Origin: Hydrogenothermaceae bacterium
GTDB taxonomy: Bacteria; Aquificota; Aquificia; Aquificales; Hydrogenothermaceae
DNA length: 5,678 nucleotides
NCBI GenBank assembly: GCA_012961365.1
Contig: DTZN01000247.1
Coordinates: 1 to 5,678 of the forward strand
Direction of reading: 5' to 3'
A program made the position numbers and the translations under genes. Below are positions 5,577 through 5,678 of this stretch, in pieces. The first letter of the stretch is position 1. Each line of letters opens with the position of its first letter. The notes under the pieces are model-generated. The model worked only from the letters and a program-made list of their open reading frames with translations. It was not told the origin of the DNA and did not search any database.

Positions 5577-5678
5577 TTACCCCATATATGAAAACTTTGA
5601 AAGACTTTTAGAAATAGCTAAAAAGTATGATATTACTATATCTTTAGGAGATGGACTTAGACCTGGTTGTATAAAAGA
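5577..5678 (+). pseudogene. thiC: Internal fragment of thiC (phosphomethylpyrimidine synthase), N-terminal half missing, right end outside window
   Basis: The frame reads [17 protein letters not shown] then [15 protein letters not shown] to the window edge. YENFxxLLEI..YD(I/V)[11 protein letters not shown](C/S)I is a hallmark of ThiC, the radical-SAM enzyme that turns aminoimidazole ribotide into the thiamine pyrimidine. This segment normally sits near the middle of the protein, some 200 residues in. Here the frame is open only back to a stop at 5533-5535. The 14 or so codons before PIYENF do not look like ThiC, no ATG/GTG/TTG starts the frame, and no N-terminal ThiC sequence appears in other frames nearby. 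The simplest reading is a 5'-truncated remnant; an assembly join or a rearranged but downstream-intact gene cannot be excluded. Plus-strand orientation, divergent from the operon. Confidence 0.75.

Noticed and set aside
5501..5581. Repeated TTTACC/GGTAAA units as a CRISPR remnant
   Set aside because: The units are 6-7 bp in alternating orientation, with no constant 24-37 bp repeat or unique spacers.

Overview
The window is a compact, AT-rich stretch of a bacterial chromosome. Six genes lie head to tail on the minus strand, and the 200-odd bases at the right-hand end hold a promoter region and a truncated gene fragment on the plus strand. The best guess for the host is a thermophilic Aquificota of the Hydrogenothermaceae type (Sulfurihydrogenibium/Persephonella-like). 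The reasons are strong AT bias, extremely tight gene packing, and a free-standing 5'-3' exonuclease in place of the usual N-terminal domain of DNA polymerase I, an arrangement known in Aquifex. This taxonomic call is an inference from gene content, not a database match.

In transcription order (right to left) the operon-like run is: a U32-family iron-sulfur protein, probably a TrhP-type tRNA hydroxylation enzyme (4141-5376); a cytoplasmic GGDEF diguanylate cyclase with a long coiled coil (3067-4119); hemB, porphobilinogen synthase (2098-3066); a membrane-anchored M23 peptidoglycan endopeptidase (1313-2089); a stand-alone 5'-3' exonuclease (417-1307); and nth, endonuclease III, cut off by the left edge (1-451). 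The junctions are 21 bp, 0 bp (TAA directly followed by ATG), 8 bp, 5 bp and a 35-bp overlap. No terminator or internal promoter is visible, so co-transcription from a promoter near 5402-5430 is likely. Most genes have a clear Shine-Dalgarno; the exonuclease does not and probably depends on coupling to the gene before it.

The functions are mostly unrelated housekeeping (tRNA modification, c-di-GMP signalling, haem synthesis, cell wall), as is common in Aquificota operons. The last two genes do form a coherent pair: endonuclease III opens damaged sites and the flap/5' exonuclease removes the resulting 5' ends, as in base-excision repair. The exonuclease ends in QKKLF, which looks like a sliding-clamp binding motif.

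The right end (5377-5678) carries the presumed operon promoter, a cluster of TTTTACC/GGTAAAA inverted arms, and then an open frame that abruptly becomes the middle of ThiC (including SLGDGLRPG) with no N-terminal half and no start codon. This looks like a decayed or rearranged thiC. I see no phage, CRISPR, insertion sequence with a transposase, or novel multi-gene defence system here. The most interesting points are the exonuclease tail and the broken thiC junction.
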